A stretch of DNA of 32,708 nucleotides from JANOAR01 sp031411235 (GCA_031411235.1 JANOAR010000198.1:1-32708), one strand, 5' to 3'; positions 1 to 9,067 are shown, counted from the first letter of the stretch. Notes: a model not told the origin generated them from the sequence alone. Numbers and translations: made by a program.

Positions 1-1
1 C

Positions 2-769
2 ATCAATCACAGCAATCTCGACCCGAAGCAGATGATCCCCTGGCTGCACAACCCGAGGCTGCAAGGCAAGGATCAGCGCCGCCTGCTGGACTTGATGGAT
101 AACCTGAACAAGGAGCATCTCGCCGCGCGTGGTGGCCTGGACAACGCGCTGCAAGGCCGCATCGAAGCGATGGAGACCGCCTACCGAATGCAGACCAGCG
201 CGACCGATGCTTTTGATTTGAACCAAGAGCCGCAGGCGATGCGTGAGATGTATGGCAAGAGCCCCTTCTCCAACGGCTGCCTCATGGCGCGGCGGCTGTG
301 CGAGCGCGGTGTGCGCTTCGTGCAGCTCTACTACGGCAACGGCCAGCCCTGGGACACACACAGCAATCACGACAAGACCACGGCTACGCTCGCGGCAGAC
401 ATCGACAAGCCCATCGCTGCGCTCATTAGCGACTTGAAGCAGCGCGGCCTGCTCGATGAAACCCTGATCGTCTGGGGTGGCGAGTTTGGCCGTACGCCCG
501 TGAGCGAGAACGGCAGCGGTCGCGATCACAACCCGCACGGCTTCTGCATGTTCATGGCGGGCGGTGGGGTGAAGGGCGGCACCAGTTATGGCGAGAGCGA
601 TGAGTGGGGATTCAAGGCGGCTGTGGATAAGATGCACGTCAACGACATCCACGCGACGATGCTGCACTTGCTGGGCCTGGATCACGAGCGCCTCACGTAC
701 CGTTATGCAGGGCGTGACTACCGCCTAACGAATGTCGCGGGTCGCGTGCCACAGGCGGTGCTGGCGTGA
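2..769 (+). CDS. DUF1501 family protein, C-terminal part (5' truncated by window edge)
   Basis: The reading frame is open from base 2, ahead of the first ATG at 32, so the gene begins outside the window and only about 255 C-terminal residues are present. Family features include a GxxFVQLYY-like strand, WDTHSNH, a long helix, the segment ETLIVWGGEFGRTP followed by GRDHNPHGF, and a C-terminal NDIHATMLHLLGLDH block. These are typical of DUF1501 proteins, which have an alkaline-phosphatase/sulfatase-like fold and are abundant in Planctomycetes and Verrucomicrobia. They are usually exported and often encoded beside DUF1549/DUF1553 proteins. Here the only such partner in the window is 29 kb away, so a local partner may lie upstream of the window. 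The precise reaction is unknown. Confidence 0.9.
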   Translation: MNHSNLDPKQMIPWLHNPRLQGKDQRRLLDLMDNLNKEHLAARGGLDNALQGRIEAMETAYRMQTSATDAFDLNQEPQAMREMYGKSPFSNGCLMARRLCERGVRFVQLYYGNGQPWDTHSNHDKTTATLAADIDKPIAALISDLKQRGLLDETLIVWGGEFGRTPVSENGSGRDHNPHGFCMFMAGGGVKGGTSYGESDEWGFKAAVDKMHVNDIHATMLHLLGLDHERLTYRYAGRDYRLTNVAGRVPQAVLA

Positions 770-849
770 GTGATCGCGGGATTTATTTGGCTCGACTGAT
801 GAGTCCACGGCGTAATGAAGGCATCACCTTCTGTCTCTTTCCCTAGCCC

Positions 850-2100
850 ATGTCGCACATTGCTCTTCTCCCTTTTGGCAGCGCGGGTGATGTCCTGCCC
901 TTCGTGTGGCTGGGGCGGTTGTTGCAGGCTCGCGGGCATCGCGTGACGATGGTGGTGGGGTGTTTGTTTGCGGAAGGCGCGCAGGCAGCGGGGTTGGAGG
1001 TCATCGCCCTGGGGAAAGCCGAGGACTTCGAGCGCATGATGACAGATCCGCGCATCTGGCAGCTCTACCAAGGTACGAAGATGGTGTTTGAATTCGCGGG
1101 TGAGAATACTGAAACCTATCTGCAACCCATTGAGGCGAGGCAGGGCACGGCAGACCGTTTTGATCTGCTTCTGGCTCCCTGCACGGTCTTTGGCGCACGC
1201 GTGGCTCGCGAGGCGCTGGGCATCCCGTTCATCACGGTGCATCTGCAACCTGCGGTGATGATCAGCGCGTATGAGATGCCGATTTTGTTGCCAGGGATGC
1301 AGCACCTGCGCCGCCTGCCGCTATGGCTGCGACGCTGGCTGATACGTCTGCCAAATCCAGCCGATCGCTTCGCCGCGCCAGCGGTGGCGCGTGCCTGTGC
1401 GGCGCGTGGCATCACACCGCCGAAGAGCCTGTGGTGGGACTGGGCGCACTCCCCGGATGGGGTGTTGTGTTTGTTCCCCGAGTGGTTTTCTCGCCCGCAG
1501 CCCGACTGGCCGCCTCAGGTTTTGCAGTGGGATTTTCCGCTGGAAGATTTGGCCCGGGAGCGGGCCTTGAGCCCCGAAGTTCAGGCCTTTTTGGCGGCGG
1601 GCGAGAAGCCGATCCTCTTCACACCTGGCAGCGCCAATATTCAGGCGCGGCGTTTCTTCGAGGTGGCGCTGGCCGCCGTCACTCGGCTGGGCAGGCGTGC
1701 GGTATTCGCCACGCGGAAGCTAGAGCAACTGCCGCCCCACCTCCCTGCGAATGTGCTCGCGGTGGAGTATGCGCCGTTCTCCGCGCTGCTGCCCCACGCG
1801 GCCGCCTTTGTGCATCATGGCGGTATCGGCACACTGTCGCAGGGCTTGGCGGCAGGCGTGCCGCAGCTCATCATGGCGATGGCGCATGACCAGCCCGATA
1901 ATGCTTGGCGGTTAGAGCAACTCGGCGCTGGCCTAGGCCTGACGCCGCGCACCTTCACGCCCGATAGAGTGACGGCGGCATTGCAGCGTTTGCTCGCTGA
2001 GCCTTCGTTTGCGGCGGCTAGCCAAGCCTGTGCGAAACAAACTGCGGCGCGTCGTAATCCTGCTGAACTGGTACGCTGGATCGAGCAGCGGGTGCGGTAA
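850..2100 (+). CDS. Glycosyltransferase, GT1/UGT-like (GT-B fold)
   Basis: This 416-residue protein starts with the GT28/UGT-type N-terminal motif (IALLPFGSAGDVLPFVWLGRLL, glycine-rich loop after strand 1). It ends with the nucleotide-sugar binding signature around residues 321-360: VHHGGIGT, then GVPQLIM and HDQPDNAWRLEQLGAG. This layout matches glycosyltransferases that move a sugar from an NDP-sugar to a lipid, sterol or small-molecule acceptor in the cytoplasm. Full length for the family. The ATG at 850 directly precedes the first beta strand and has no clear Shine-Dalgarno sequence. The gene lies in the same direction as the pyruvyl transferase-like gene 122 bases downstream, which hints at surface-glycan metabolism. 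The acceptor cannot be told from the sequence. Confidence 0.88.
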   Translation: MSHIALLPFGSAGDVLPFVWLGRLLQARGHRVTMVVGCLFAEGAQAAGLEVIALGKAEDFERMMTDPRIWQLYQGTKMVFEFAGENTETYLQPIEARQGTADRFDLLLAPCTVFGARVAREALGIPFITVHLQPAVMISAYEMPILLPGMQHLRRLPLWLRRWLIRLPNPADRFAAPAVARACAARGITPPKSLWWDWAHSPDGVLCLFPEWFSRPQPDWPPQVLQWDFPLEDLARERALSPEVQAFLAAGEKPILFTPGSANIQARRFFEVALAAVTRLGRRAVFATRKLEQLPPHLPANVLAVEYAPFSALLPHAAAFVHHGGIGTLSQGLAAGVPQLIMAMAHDQPDNAWRLEQLGAGLGLTPRTFTPDRVTAALQRLLAEPSFAAASQACAKQTAARRNPAELVRWIEQRVR

Positions 2101-2222
2101 CAGGGCGCATGGCAAGGCATCATCGCGCACATCGGATGCACAGCCGTGCCCTGTGAAATCTGCTCCAACGCCTGGAATGTGCTCGCATTCAGCACGTCCC
2201 AACTTCACAACTACCGCCACGC

Positions 2223-3437
2223 ATGAATCGCCGTCACCTTCTCCAGTCTGCCCTGCTCGCCAGCCTTTCCACCCTCGCCGCCGCAGCTGAGGGCAAGCCC
2301 AAACGCATCGTCCTGCGCTCCTCCTGGCAGACGGTCAACATCGGCGACATCGGCCACACGCCGGGCGTGCTCGCTCTGCTAGAAAAACAACTGCCCGACG
2401 TGGAAGTGCGCCTGTGGCCGAGCAAGGTGGATAACGGCGTGGAGGAGATGCTGCTGCGCCGCTTCCCCAAGCTCAAGATCGTGAAGACACGTGAGGACAT
2501 CCTCGCGGCGATGGCCGAGTGCGACTTCCTTTTACACGGCTCCGGCCCTGGCTTCGTCGCGCAGAAAGATGTGGCTCACTGGCATGAAAAAACGGGCAAA
2601 CCCTTCGGCATTTTCGGCATCACCTTCGCCGGCGATGCCAAGGCTATTGAGCTGTTCAATGCTGCGCGCTTCGTGTTCTTCCGCGACTCCATATCGCTGC
2701 AATACGCCAAGGATCATGGCTGCACCTGCCCCGTGATGGAGTTCGGCCCCGATGGAGCCTTCAGCGTGGACGTTGCGGATGAGGCCAAGGCCAGCGCCTT
2801 CCTCCAGGCTCACGGCTTAAAGGATGGGCAGTTCCTCTGCTGCATCGGCAGGCTGCGCAACACGCCCTACTGGACGATCCCGAGCAAAAAAGCCGCGTTC
2901 AGCGAAGCCAAGAACGCGCGTAACGAAGCCATGAAAGAGCACGACCACGCGCCACTGCGCGAGGCCATCATCGCCGTCGCTCGCCAGACCGAAATGAAGG
3001 TGCTGCTCTGCCCCGAGGACATGACGCAAATGGCCGTGAACAAAGCCCTGCTCTACGATCCGCTGCCCGATGATGTGAAGGCCAAAGTGGTGTGGCGCGA
3101 TACCTACTGGCTCACTGATGAAGCCCTGAGCACCTACCGCCACGCGGCGGGCTTGTTTGGCAACGAGATGCACAGCCCCATCATGTGCGTCGGCAACGGC
3201 ATCCCCGCCATCGTTTGCCGCTGGACTGAGCAAACCAGCAAAGGCAACATGTGGCGCGACATCGGCTTGGGTGACTGGCTCTTCGACCACGATAAAGATG
3301 AGCCCGCGAAGGGCCTAGTCGCAGCCGTGCTAGCGATGGCCAAAGACCCAGCCGCAGCGAAAGCAAAAGCCGCCAAAGGCCTCGAAGTCGTGCAGCAACG
3401 ACAAGCCGTGATGGTGAAGGCCTTGGTGCAGGGGTGA
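2223..3437 (+). CDS. Polysaccharide pyruvyl transferase family protein with Tat-like signal peptide
   Basis: This is a 404-residue protein. The first ~22 residues look like an export signal: a twin arginine (MNRRHLL), a hydrophobic stretch and an Ala-rich cleavage region. The mature part has pyruvyl transferase features: an early NIGDIGHTPG segment, which is the conserved 'GNxGD' loop, a central HGSGPGFV, and a C-terminal GNEMHSPIMCVGNGIPAIV block resembling the xxRxHxxIxAxxxGxPxxxi pattern. Family members add pyruvate ketals to surface polysaccharides. Classical members are cytoplasmic, so an export signal is unusual. Related planctomycete/verrucomicrobial proteins may act in the periplasm, but that is inference. 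The start is fixed by the signal peptide. Confidence 0.8.
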   Translation: MNRRHLLQSALLASLSTLAAAAEGKPKRIVLRSSWQTVNIGDIGHTPGVLALLEKQLPDVEVRLWPSKVDNGVEEMLLRRFPKLKIVKTREDILAAMAECDFLLHGSGPGFVAQKDVAHWHEKTGKPFGIFGITFAGDAKAIELFNAARFVFFRDSISLQYAKDHGCTCPVMEFGPDGAFSVDVADEAKASAFLQAHGLKDGQFLCCIGRLRNTPYWTIPSKKAAFSEAKNARNEAMKEHDHAPLREAIIAVARQTEMKVLLCPEDMTQMAVNKALLYDPLPDDVKAKVVWRDTYWLTDEALSTYRHAAGLFGNEMHSPIMCVGNGIPAIVCRWTEQTSKGNMWRDIGLGDWLFDHDKDEPAKGLVAAVLAMAKDPAAAKAKAAKGLEVVQQRQAVMVKALVQG

Positions 3438-3460
3438 TCAAAATGAGATACTGACCAGGT

Positions 3461-3835
3461 TTATGGATTACTTAGTTCCTGAAACTTGCGCCGAAAAACC
3501 AGTGGCTCAGCGATCTGATCAAACACCTCGCGCGTCCCACCCGTGCCGATCACCACAATGCTGCCGTAGCCAAGGATGCGGCCCAGAATCGACTGATTCA
3601 CATTCACCGACTCGATCTTCGACAAGTTCATCTCCAGCGTGCGCCGGGCAATCAGCCCCACCTTGATGACGATGCGCTTATTCGTGATGGCGAACTCACT
3701 CGTCATGCAGCGAATGATCGGGTGGATGAACAGGGTGAAAACATTGCTCAACTGGCAGAACACAATCCAATGCAGCCGCGCCTCATAGGCCACGACTTCA
3801 TTGGGCGTCAGATGCGTGTGAACGTAGGAAGCCAT
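3461..3835 (-). CDS. Bacterial PH-domain (DUF304/bPH2-like) protein, last gene of the Ter operon
   Basis: This 124-residue protein has a hydrophobic stretch in the N-terminal third (WIVFCQLSNVFTLFIHPII), which may be membrane-associated. It is followed by the YdbS/DUF304-like PH core: EFAITNKRIVIKVGLI, then LEMNLSKIESVNVNQSILGRILGYGSIVVIGTGGTREVF. In this family the strand pattern 'T(N/D)KRvi.k.G...r....i.l.kIesv.v.qs..gril.yG.i.i.gtGG' is diagnostic. PH-like domains of this kind are linked to membranes or protein interaction. The gene starts eight bases after the TerY-type gene stops, so it belongs to the same transcript. In this context it could tether the signalling complex to the membrane (inference). 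Confidence 0.85.
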   Translation of the reverse strand: MASYVHTHLTPNEVVAYEARLHWIVFCQLSNVFTLFIHPIIRCMTSEFAITNKRIVIKVGLIARRTLEMNLSKIESVNVNQSILGRILGYGSIVVIGTGGTREVFDQIAEPLVFRRKFQELSNP

Positions 3836-3843
3836 AACGACGA

Positions 3844-4875
3844 CTAGCCCGCACTCTGCTGAATCTTTAGCGACCCACCGCCATCCTCACTGCGCGTCAT
3901 CACATTGGCACACGCCGGGCAAGTGATCTGCGCGGGAGGATTCGAGCCCGATATACAGAACAACGCCCCGCAATCGCCACAGCTCGCCGCTGATTCATTC
4001 GAGCAATACGGGCACGGCGCAATGCCCAGCAACTGGCTGCTATCCACCGCAGGCATTCGGAAGCCTATACTGCCTGCTGTCCCAGCGACCTCTGGCAACG
4101 GATGCGCCGCCTTGGCCATGTAGAAGCCACTGCGCTCATCCAAGCCAAAGCGGATCAAATACGCCCCGCGCTTTTGCAGGCAATTTACACGCAGGAACAT
4201 CTGCCGCGCCCGGCCATCATGCACGGGCGTCTTGCGCAGATCGACCTTCTTCACCTCAGCCGGCAGATTGGCCAGCAGCGCATCGGGTGAGTTGTCGCCC
4301 ACACCCAAGCTTGCGCTGTGGACAGACGCCGTGAGCCAGATAAAGAGCTTGGCAAAGCTATCGGTGCTGATGCTATCCATGCGCAACACGATGTCGGTGA
4401 TCTTGCCCAACTGCGCGAAGTCCACATCCGCCCCGCAGCCGATGGCATAAAGATTTGCCGGACGCGTGACCGAGCGTGTATCCAGCAGTGGCAGAGCACT
4501 CTGCCAGTCATCCGTCGGCTGCCCATCGGTGATGAGGAAGATCAGCGGGCGGTAGTCGCCCTTCTCGGTGCTCGTCGTCCGCCGCACCTCTGTGCGAATG
4601 CTCTCAGCTACCAAGCGCAAGGCAGCACCCAGCGCCGTGCCGGGGCGCACTTGCAACGCTGGTGCCTGCACTTCATCCAGCGCCATCAGCGGCGCTAGCT
4701 GGCGTGCTTCACTATCGAAAGTGATGAAGCTCAGCCACACCGTCTCCAGCGCGTGTGGGTTGCGGCGCAGCTCTTTGAGCATCGTATCGACAGACAAGCG
4801 AGCGCCCTCGATACCAGGGCCGATCATCGACTCGGAGCAGTCGAGCAAAACATAGACAGGGAGGCGACGTGACAT
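3844..4875 (-). CDS. terY: TerY-type vWA protein with C-terminal zinc-binding (TerY-C) domain
   Basis: This 343-residue protein has two parts. Residues 5-190 form a von Willebrand factor A domain with an intact MIDAS: D12-x-S14-x-S16 and an ITDG motif with D117, so it should bind a divalent metal and a protein ligand. Residues 285-325 hold a cysteine cluster: C288-x2-C291, C299-x2-C302, C307 and C319-x2-C322, matching the TerY-C metal-binding domain. The preceding segment (about 210-280) resembles the linker found in TerY proteins. The gene is 12 bases downstream of the kinase and completes the kinase/PP2C/TerY triad. The start ATG (4875) has the C-rich leader ATCCC rather than a Shine-Dalgarno sequence. 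The likely role is a MIDAS-dependent adaptor or target of the kinase-phosphatase pair. Confidence 0.9.
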   Translation of the reverse strand: MSRRLPVYVLLDCSESMIGPGIEGARLSVDTMLKELRRNPHALETVWLSFITFDSEARQLAPLMALDEVQAPALQVRPGTALGAALRLVAESIRTEVRRTTSTEKGDYRPLIFLITDGQPTDDWQSALPLLDTRSVTRPANLYAIGCGADVDFAQLGKITDIVLRMDSISTDSFAKLFIWLTASVHSASLGVGDNSPDALLANLPAEVKKVDLRKTPVHDGRARQMFLRVNCLQKRGAYLIRFGLDERSGFYMAKAAHPLPEVAGTAGSIGFRMPAVDSSQLLGIAPCPYCSNESAASCGDCGALFCISGSNPPAQITCPACANVMTRSEDGGGSLKIQQSAG

Positions 4876-4887
4876 GGGATGGTGGGG

Positions 4888-6387
4888 TTAGGCGGTGATG
4901 AGTTGCACGCGAGCGAGGCGACCAGTGTCGCTGGCGTTGAAGAGCAGTTGCTGGCCGTCGATGAGTTCGATGGCGGTGTTGATCGGCACAGGCACTGCGG
5001 GCTGCTTGGTGCAGTCCTTCATGTTGGCTAGGCGCTGATTGGTGAACATCCACTTGCCCTTGTGGAAGGTGAAGTAGCCCACGGGTTTCTTTTGCTCGAG
5101 CGTGAGGCGTTCGTTGTTACCCACCAGCCGATCCGTGTGCCACTCGAAGAGGTATTGGCCCGTGTAAACCATCAGCCGGTGGTCATCGGGCTTGAAGCTG
5201 CTACCCCGTTTTGAATAGAGATCTAGCATCGGCAGTTGCCCGGTGAAGGCGGTGTTGCAGAAGGGGCAGATGGGCTTGGCCTTGTTGGCGAAGACGAACC
5301 ACTTGTGGCTGCACGCGGGGTTGGCGCACTTCTGCAATAAGTCCACAGTGCGCAGCAGTGCGTTCTCCCATTCATCAGCCGTGGGACGCAAATTGGGCTG
5401 GTGCAAGCCAGTGATGAATGCTTGGTCAAAGAGCTTCTGTAAATGCGGGCCAGTGATGCTGTAAGGCATCTGGGTCACGTCGGAGAATGGTAGGTCGCTC
5501 TTCTTGATCTCCTTCAGGTTGGGCCGATTGCGCGAGTCAAAGCCGTGCTCGACGAACAATGCCTTGCTGCCCATTTCCAAGCTCATGCGCTCTTCCTCTG
5601 ACTGCGCCGGATGCACTAGCCCGCCTTTCAGGGGATGGCGATGCAGCAGGTACATGTAGATGAGCACGGCGAGAGCATGGCGATCCGTCTCTATGCGCGG
5701 CAGGTGACGGCCATTGCCGACTGGCAAGTGCATGGTGCTGATGACCTCCGGCGCGATGAAGTCGGGTGTGCCCACGACATCCGGTGGGTACTTGTTGGGC
5801 ACCACGAGACTGTCGATGTCGATGACTGCCGCGTTGCCCGACAGCGGGTCGATCAGCACGTTTTTATAAGACAAGTCGGAGTGAGCCAAACCGGCAGCGT
5901 GTAGGCGACGCACGGCACGAGCGATGCGCAGGCAGACCTTGAAGTAGTCGATCCAAGTTCCGCGCTCTTCCGGCGCGAGGTACTTTTGTAGGTTGGTGCC
6001 AGAAGAGTACCACTTGCCCTCTTTCTCGTTGCCCTTGATGCCCAACATGTCGCCATTGGTTGAGCCGTGTTTGAAGAAGAAGTGCGATGCGTAACAAGGC
6101 ACCTTGATCCCTAGCAGCCCCTTGTGCTCGACAATGTGCGTGGGCCAGCAGAAGAGGTTTTGCCAGTAGTCGCCGCCGGGTTGGTTAAAGATGCTCTCGC
6201 GGTAGCGGCCCACGATGTTTTGTAGCCGATCCTTGGCATTAGCGTCTTGTTGCTTTCGATAAAATGCGACCACGTAGGAGCGATCTGGGGCAAAGTACAC
6301 GTCCTTCATGCCGCCTTGCTTTGGCGGGCCATCGACGAACTGCATTGGCGTGCCGTCAGTGGCTTTGAGATTGACGATGGTGCTCAT
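4888..6387 (-). CDS. Ser/Thr-type protein kinase with C-terminal zinc ribbon (TerY-P triad kinase)
   Basis: This is a 499-residue protein. The kinase domain spans about residues 15-350. It has a glycine-rich region (GPPKQGGMKDVYF), the catalytic loop H169-S-D171-LSYKN176, the metal-binding D190-I-D192 in place of DFG, and APE at 212-214. The usual VAIK lysine is unclear, because the matching strand reads VVAFYRK. A zinc ribbon follows (C354-x4-C359 ... C374-x2-C377), and the C-terminal ~110 residues are of unknown fold. Catalytic Asp and Asn are present, so activity is plausible. Its ATG overlaps the stop of the PP2C gene by four bases (ATGA), implying translational coupling and balanced production of kinase and phosphatase. 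Kinases of this type are known from Ter-linked gene clusters. Confidence 0.9.
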   Translation of the reverse strand: MSTIVNLKATDGTPMQFVDGPPKQGGMKDVYFAPDRSYVVAFYRKQQDANAKDRLQNIVGRYRESIFNQPGGDYWQNLFCWPTHIVEHKGLLGIKVPCYASHFFFKHGSTNGDMLGIKGNEKEGKWYSSGTNLQKYLAPEERGTWIDYFKVCLRIARAVRRLHAAGLAHSDLSYKNVLIDPLSGNAAVIDIDSLVVPNKYPPDVVGTPDFIAPEVISTMHLPVGNGRHLPRIETDRHALAVLIYMYLLHRHPLKGGLVHPAQSEEERMSLEMGSKALFVEHGFDSRNRPNLKEIKKSDLPFSDVTQMPYSITGPHLQKLFDQAFITGLHQPNLRPTADEWENALLRTVDLLQKCANPACSHKWFVFANKAKPICPFCNTAFTGQLPMLDLYSKRGSSFKPDDHRLMVYTGQYLFEWHTDRLVGNNERLTLEQKKPVGYFTFHKGKWMFTNQRLANMKDCTKQPAVPVPINTAIELIDGQQLLFNASDTGRLARVQLITA

Positions 6388-8321
6388 GTTTCGGCTGTGA
6401 TCTCCGGCACGGGTTCGTTGGGCAGCAGCAGTGCGATGGTGCGGTCATCGTGGTTACCCTTGCTATAAAAGCCTGCCCAAGCTAGTAACTGAGCGTCAGC
6501 TTGAGCGTTGTCTGGCGTCAGTTGCACTTGTTTCCAAAGATCAGTCCAGAAGCTCAGCCATACGTCTCTATCGCCCAAGCTGACCTCGGTGGGGAAGAGC
6601 GGATCAGTAATGCCATCCGTCATCAGCACCAGCGCGTGGAAGTCTGGCACTTGGGCTACATGCAAGCGCTTGGCGATGCCTTCGGTGGAATACCAGTGGC
6701 CCTTCGAGGTGAGGAAAATCGTCTCGCTTGAGAACTCACCGCTGTCCGGCGTACTCATCACCTGCACGCTGCCATCGCGCTTCAGCAAGCCGATGCCGCC
6801 ATCGCCAATGCCAAAGCTCAGCACCAGCCAGCCCTTTGCTGTGCGCCTTGCGGCAGCGAGTAGCAACGTGGTGGCATACTCCTTCGGCGCACGCGGCGGC
6901 TCTTGACCTTCCGCTTCATCATTGATGGCTTTCAGCGCAGCCTGGGCGGCACCACCCAGCCAAGTATAGGCTAGGGAGCGTAGTTGCTCGGGCGTCGCCT
7001 CGTCATCGGCTGCTTGCTGCGCCACACTGACCTTCGCTTCATCTGTGGGCTCGGCGCGTAGCTGCTCTTCCATGTGCTTGATCGCATGGGCACACGCGAG
7101 CTGCGAGCCTCGCCGCGACAGCTTGGCCGAGCCAGCGCCATCGGCCACGGCGATGAAATGCCAGCCGCTCGCGCCATCGCAGGTGATACGAAAATCATCA
7201 TCGCGGAAGAGTGCTTCTTGAGCGTGCGAACGACCGCGCACGCTGGCAGCGACGATGAAGGCTGCGGGCGTGGGTAGGGCGAGCTTGTCGGTGTCGGGCT
7301 TCCAAAACGGATCATCTCGATTGGAGTCGAGGTTCTTCCAAATCGCCGCTGGATCGGGATTGATCGTGACCTTGATGCTACGTGGCAGTCCTTCGCTTGG
7401 GCCAGGGGACTTATCGCAGGCTTTATGTAGTTGAACGCGGATGACATGCTCACCATCAATAATCGGGATGCCAACCAAGCTGCTTTTGTCTTCACTTAAT
7501 CGCAGGCCCAACTCGTCCAAGTCCTGAAATTTAACCTGCCAGTCGGCACCGCCGTCTGGGAACAAGCTGAGGATGGGTATCTCGCATAGCTTGCCCTTGG
7601 TCAGATTCATCGGCACACGCTCGGCGACTTTGGGCACTTTCGGTTCGGGAGGCGGCGCGGGCTTCTCCACCGCCCGATTCCAGTCGCGCTGCGGCTTGGC
7701 CGATAAAGGCTGCTGCTGGTGAAAGCCCGGCGCTGGGGGCGACGGTTTGGCGCTATGGCTTTGGAGTGAGTCTGCAGCCATCGGTTGCTGAGATGTGACG
7801 GCGACTGGGCGTCGCAGCAGTGCTTCAAACTCTGCCACACTGCTAGGTCGTTTGGCTGGGTCGAGTGATAGTGCTTGGCGCAGTGCATCCTCCTCTGGCT
7901 GCGTCACGAAGTTGGAGGCGATGGCGAGTTCCACTCCGCGCTTCACTCGCACTGCAGCAGCTACGGGCGGCTGGGCTGTTAGCGCGTGGTAGAGCACCGC
8001 AGCGAGTGAGTAGATGTCAGCCTGCACGGTAGGCAATCCGGGCGGCTCAGTGTCTGCCTCGGGTGGCGTATATGCCGTGCCACGCACGAGGTGCTCCGAG
8101 TCGCAGGCTTGGAATTGGCTCAGATCAATCTGGCACGTATCCACATTCATGATGAGACTCTCTGGTGTGATACCGCCGTGCGCCTTGCCTTTGGAATGGC
8201 TAGTTTGCAGATAGTTCGTCACAGGCAGCAGACAGCCGAGCAAGCGCTCGCAAGACAGATGATCCTGCGGAATCGCCCACTGGTGAAATAGGGTCTGGTT
8301 GATGGTTTGGAATTCACTCAT
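6384..8321 (-). CDS. Pseudokinase - proline-rich linker - Ig-like - PP2C phosphatase fusion
   Basis: This is a 645-residue protein. Residues ~1-170 resemble a kinase C-lobe but lack catalytic residues: HRDxxxxN is replaced by HGGITPES (48-55) and DFG by DLS, while the APE-like PPEA (86-89) and DIYSL are kept. Residues ~175-235 are a Pro/Gln-rich linker. Residues ~236-320 resemble a putative Ig/cadherin-like domain (GLRLSEDKSSLVGIPIIDGEHVI pattern). Residues ~350-637 are a PP2C domain with DGAG (D394), ATTL (483-486), GDGG (507-510), TDG (568-570) and DDRT (625-628), so the Mn/Mg-binding residues look intact. It should dephosphorylate Ser/Thr, presumably reversing the neighbouring kinase. The Ig-like call is the least certain part. 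Confidence 0.87.
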   Translation of the reverse strand: MSEFQTINQTLFHQWAIPQDHLSCERLLGCLLPVTNYLQTSHSKGKAHGGITPESLIMNVDTCQIDLSQFQACDSEHLVRGTAYTPPEADTEPPGLPTVQADIYSLAAVLYHALTAQPPVAAAVRVKRGVELAIASNFVTQPEEDALRQALSLDPAKRPSSVAEFEALLRRPVAVTSQQPMAADSLQSHSAKPSPPAPGFHQQQPLSAKPQRDWNRAVEKPAPPPEPKVPKVAERVPMNLTKGKLCEIPILSLFPDGGADWQVKFQDLDELGLRLSEDKSSLVGIPIIDGEHVIRVQLHKACDKSPGPSEGLPRSIKVTINPDPAAIWKNLDSNRDDPFWKPDTDKLALPTPAAFIVAASVRGRSHAQEALFRDDDFRITCDGASGWHFIAVADGAGSAKLSRRGSQLACAHAIKHMEEQLRAEPTDEAKVSVAQQAADDEATPEQLRSLAYTWLGGAAQAALKAINDEAEGQEPPRAPKEYATTLLLAAARRTAKGWLVLSFGIGDGGIGLLKRDGSVQVMSTPDSGEFSSETIFLTSKGHWYSTEGIAKRLHVAQVPDFHALVLMTDGITDPLFPTEVSLGDRDVWLSFWTDLWKQVQLTPDNAQADAQLLAWAGFYSKGNHDDRTIALLLPNEPVPEITAET

Positions 8322-8349
8322 GGGCGGGATTGGAAAGAGGGCGAGAAGT

Positions 8350-8985
8350 TCAGCAAACGAGGTTGATGTCGGCAGGCGGTGGTGGCAGTTCCAACGATGA
8401 GGTTAGGCCCGCGCTTTGGTTGCCAGCAGCCACAGCGGTGGAGACCCACTGGAAGAAGCTGCCAAAGGAATGCGCATCCATGGTGTCGAGCCTGACGACG
8501 TGCTGGCAGAGTTTGGCCAGCTCATCAGGCTTGCTCCTTTGCCCCGCTGCACAGCCGACGATGGTGCCAAAGCCGCGCCGCTGTACCTCGGGGATCATCG
8601 CGTTGTAGAGTTGCACATCGGATGCGCCGCCATCGGTCATCACGAACATCAGAGGTCGCCAGTCGCCGCGATCCTCTGCCGTGGTGCGGCGCACGTCGCG
8701 ATCTACGAGATAGCACACGCGCTCCAGCGCCAGCCCCGTCATCGTCGGGCTGTGTAGCGGCGTCTCGATGTTGGGCAGCACGAAGTCCTCCAGCGAGGTC
8801 AGCGGCACCAACTCCTTTATCTCGCGATCAAAGGTGAGCAGGCACAGATGCACCGTCTCCAGCGCATACGGGTCTTTGCGCAGCGAGGCTAGCAACGAGG
8901 CCAGTCCCACCTTCACCGCTTCAATCGGTTCGCCGCGCATGGAGCCTGATGTGTCGAGCAGGAGGTAAACCGGGAGGCGGCGCAT
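8350..8985 (-). CDS. vWA-domain protein, TerY-like paralogue 2
   Basis: This 211-residue protein is essentially a lone vWA domain. The MIDAS is present as D-T-S-G-S in strand 1 (D11, S13, S15), and a FVMTDG motif carries the second acidic residue. It ends with a proline-rich tail (LELPPPPADI). It shares the MRRLPVYLL start, the DPYALET segment and the same length with the upstream gene at 9228-9863, so the two are paralogues from a local duplication. It lacks the C-terminal cysteine cluster of the larger TerY-type gene. It lies 28 bases upstream of the PP2C fusion. vWA proteins of this sort are thought to assemble metal-dependent protein complexes; the partner here is presumably within the operon. 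Confidence 0.9.
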   Translation of the reverse strand: MRRLPVYLLLDTSGSMRGEPIEAVKVGLASLLASLRKDPYALETVHLCLLTFDREIKELVPLTSLEDFVLPNIETPLHSPTMTGLALERVCYLVDRDVRRTTAEDRGDWRPLMFVMTDGGASDVQLYNAMIPEVQRRGFGTIVGCAAGQRSKPDELAKLCQHVVRLDTMDAHSFGSFFQWVSTAVAAGNQSAGLTSSLELPPPPADINLVC

Positions 8986-9067
8986 GGTGGGTGGTGGCAG
9001 TGATGTGTAGCGCTTGAATCAGCGAGCCCTTTTCTTCCGCAGTAGCGAGTGCATGGCTGGCCAAGTG

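Noticed and set aside
795..830. CTGATGAG followed by GAAG, resembling a hammerhead ribozyme core
   Set aside because: The required GAAA and the closing stems I and II are missing, so the match is accidental.
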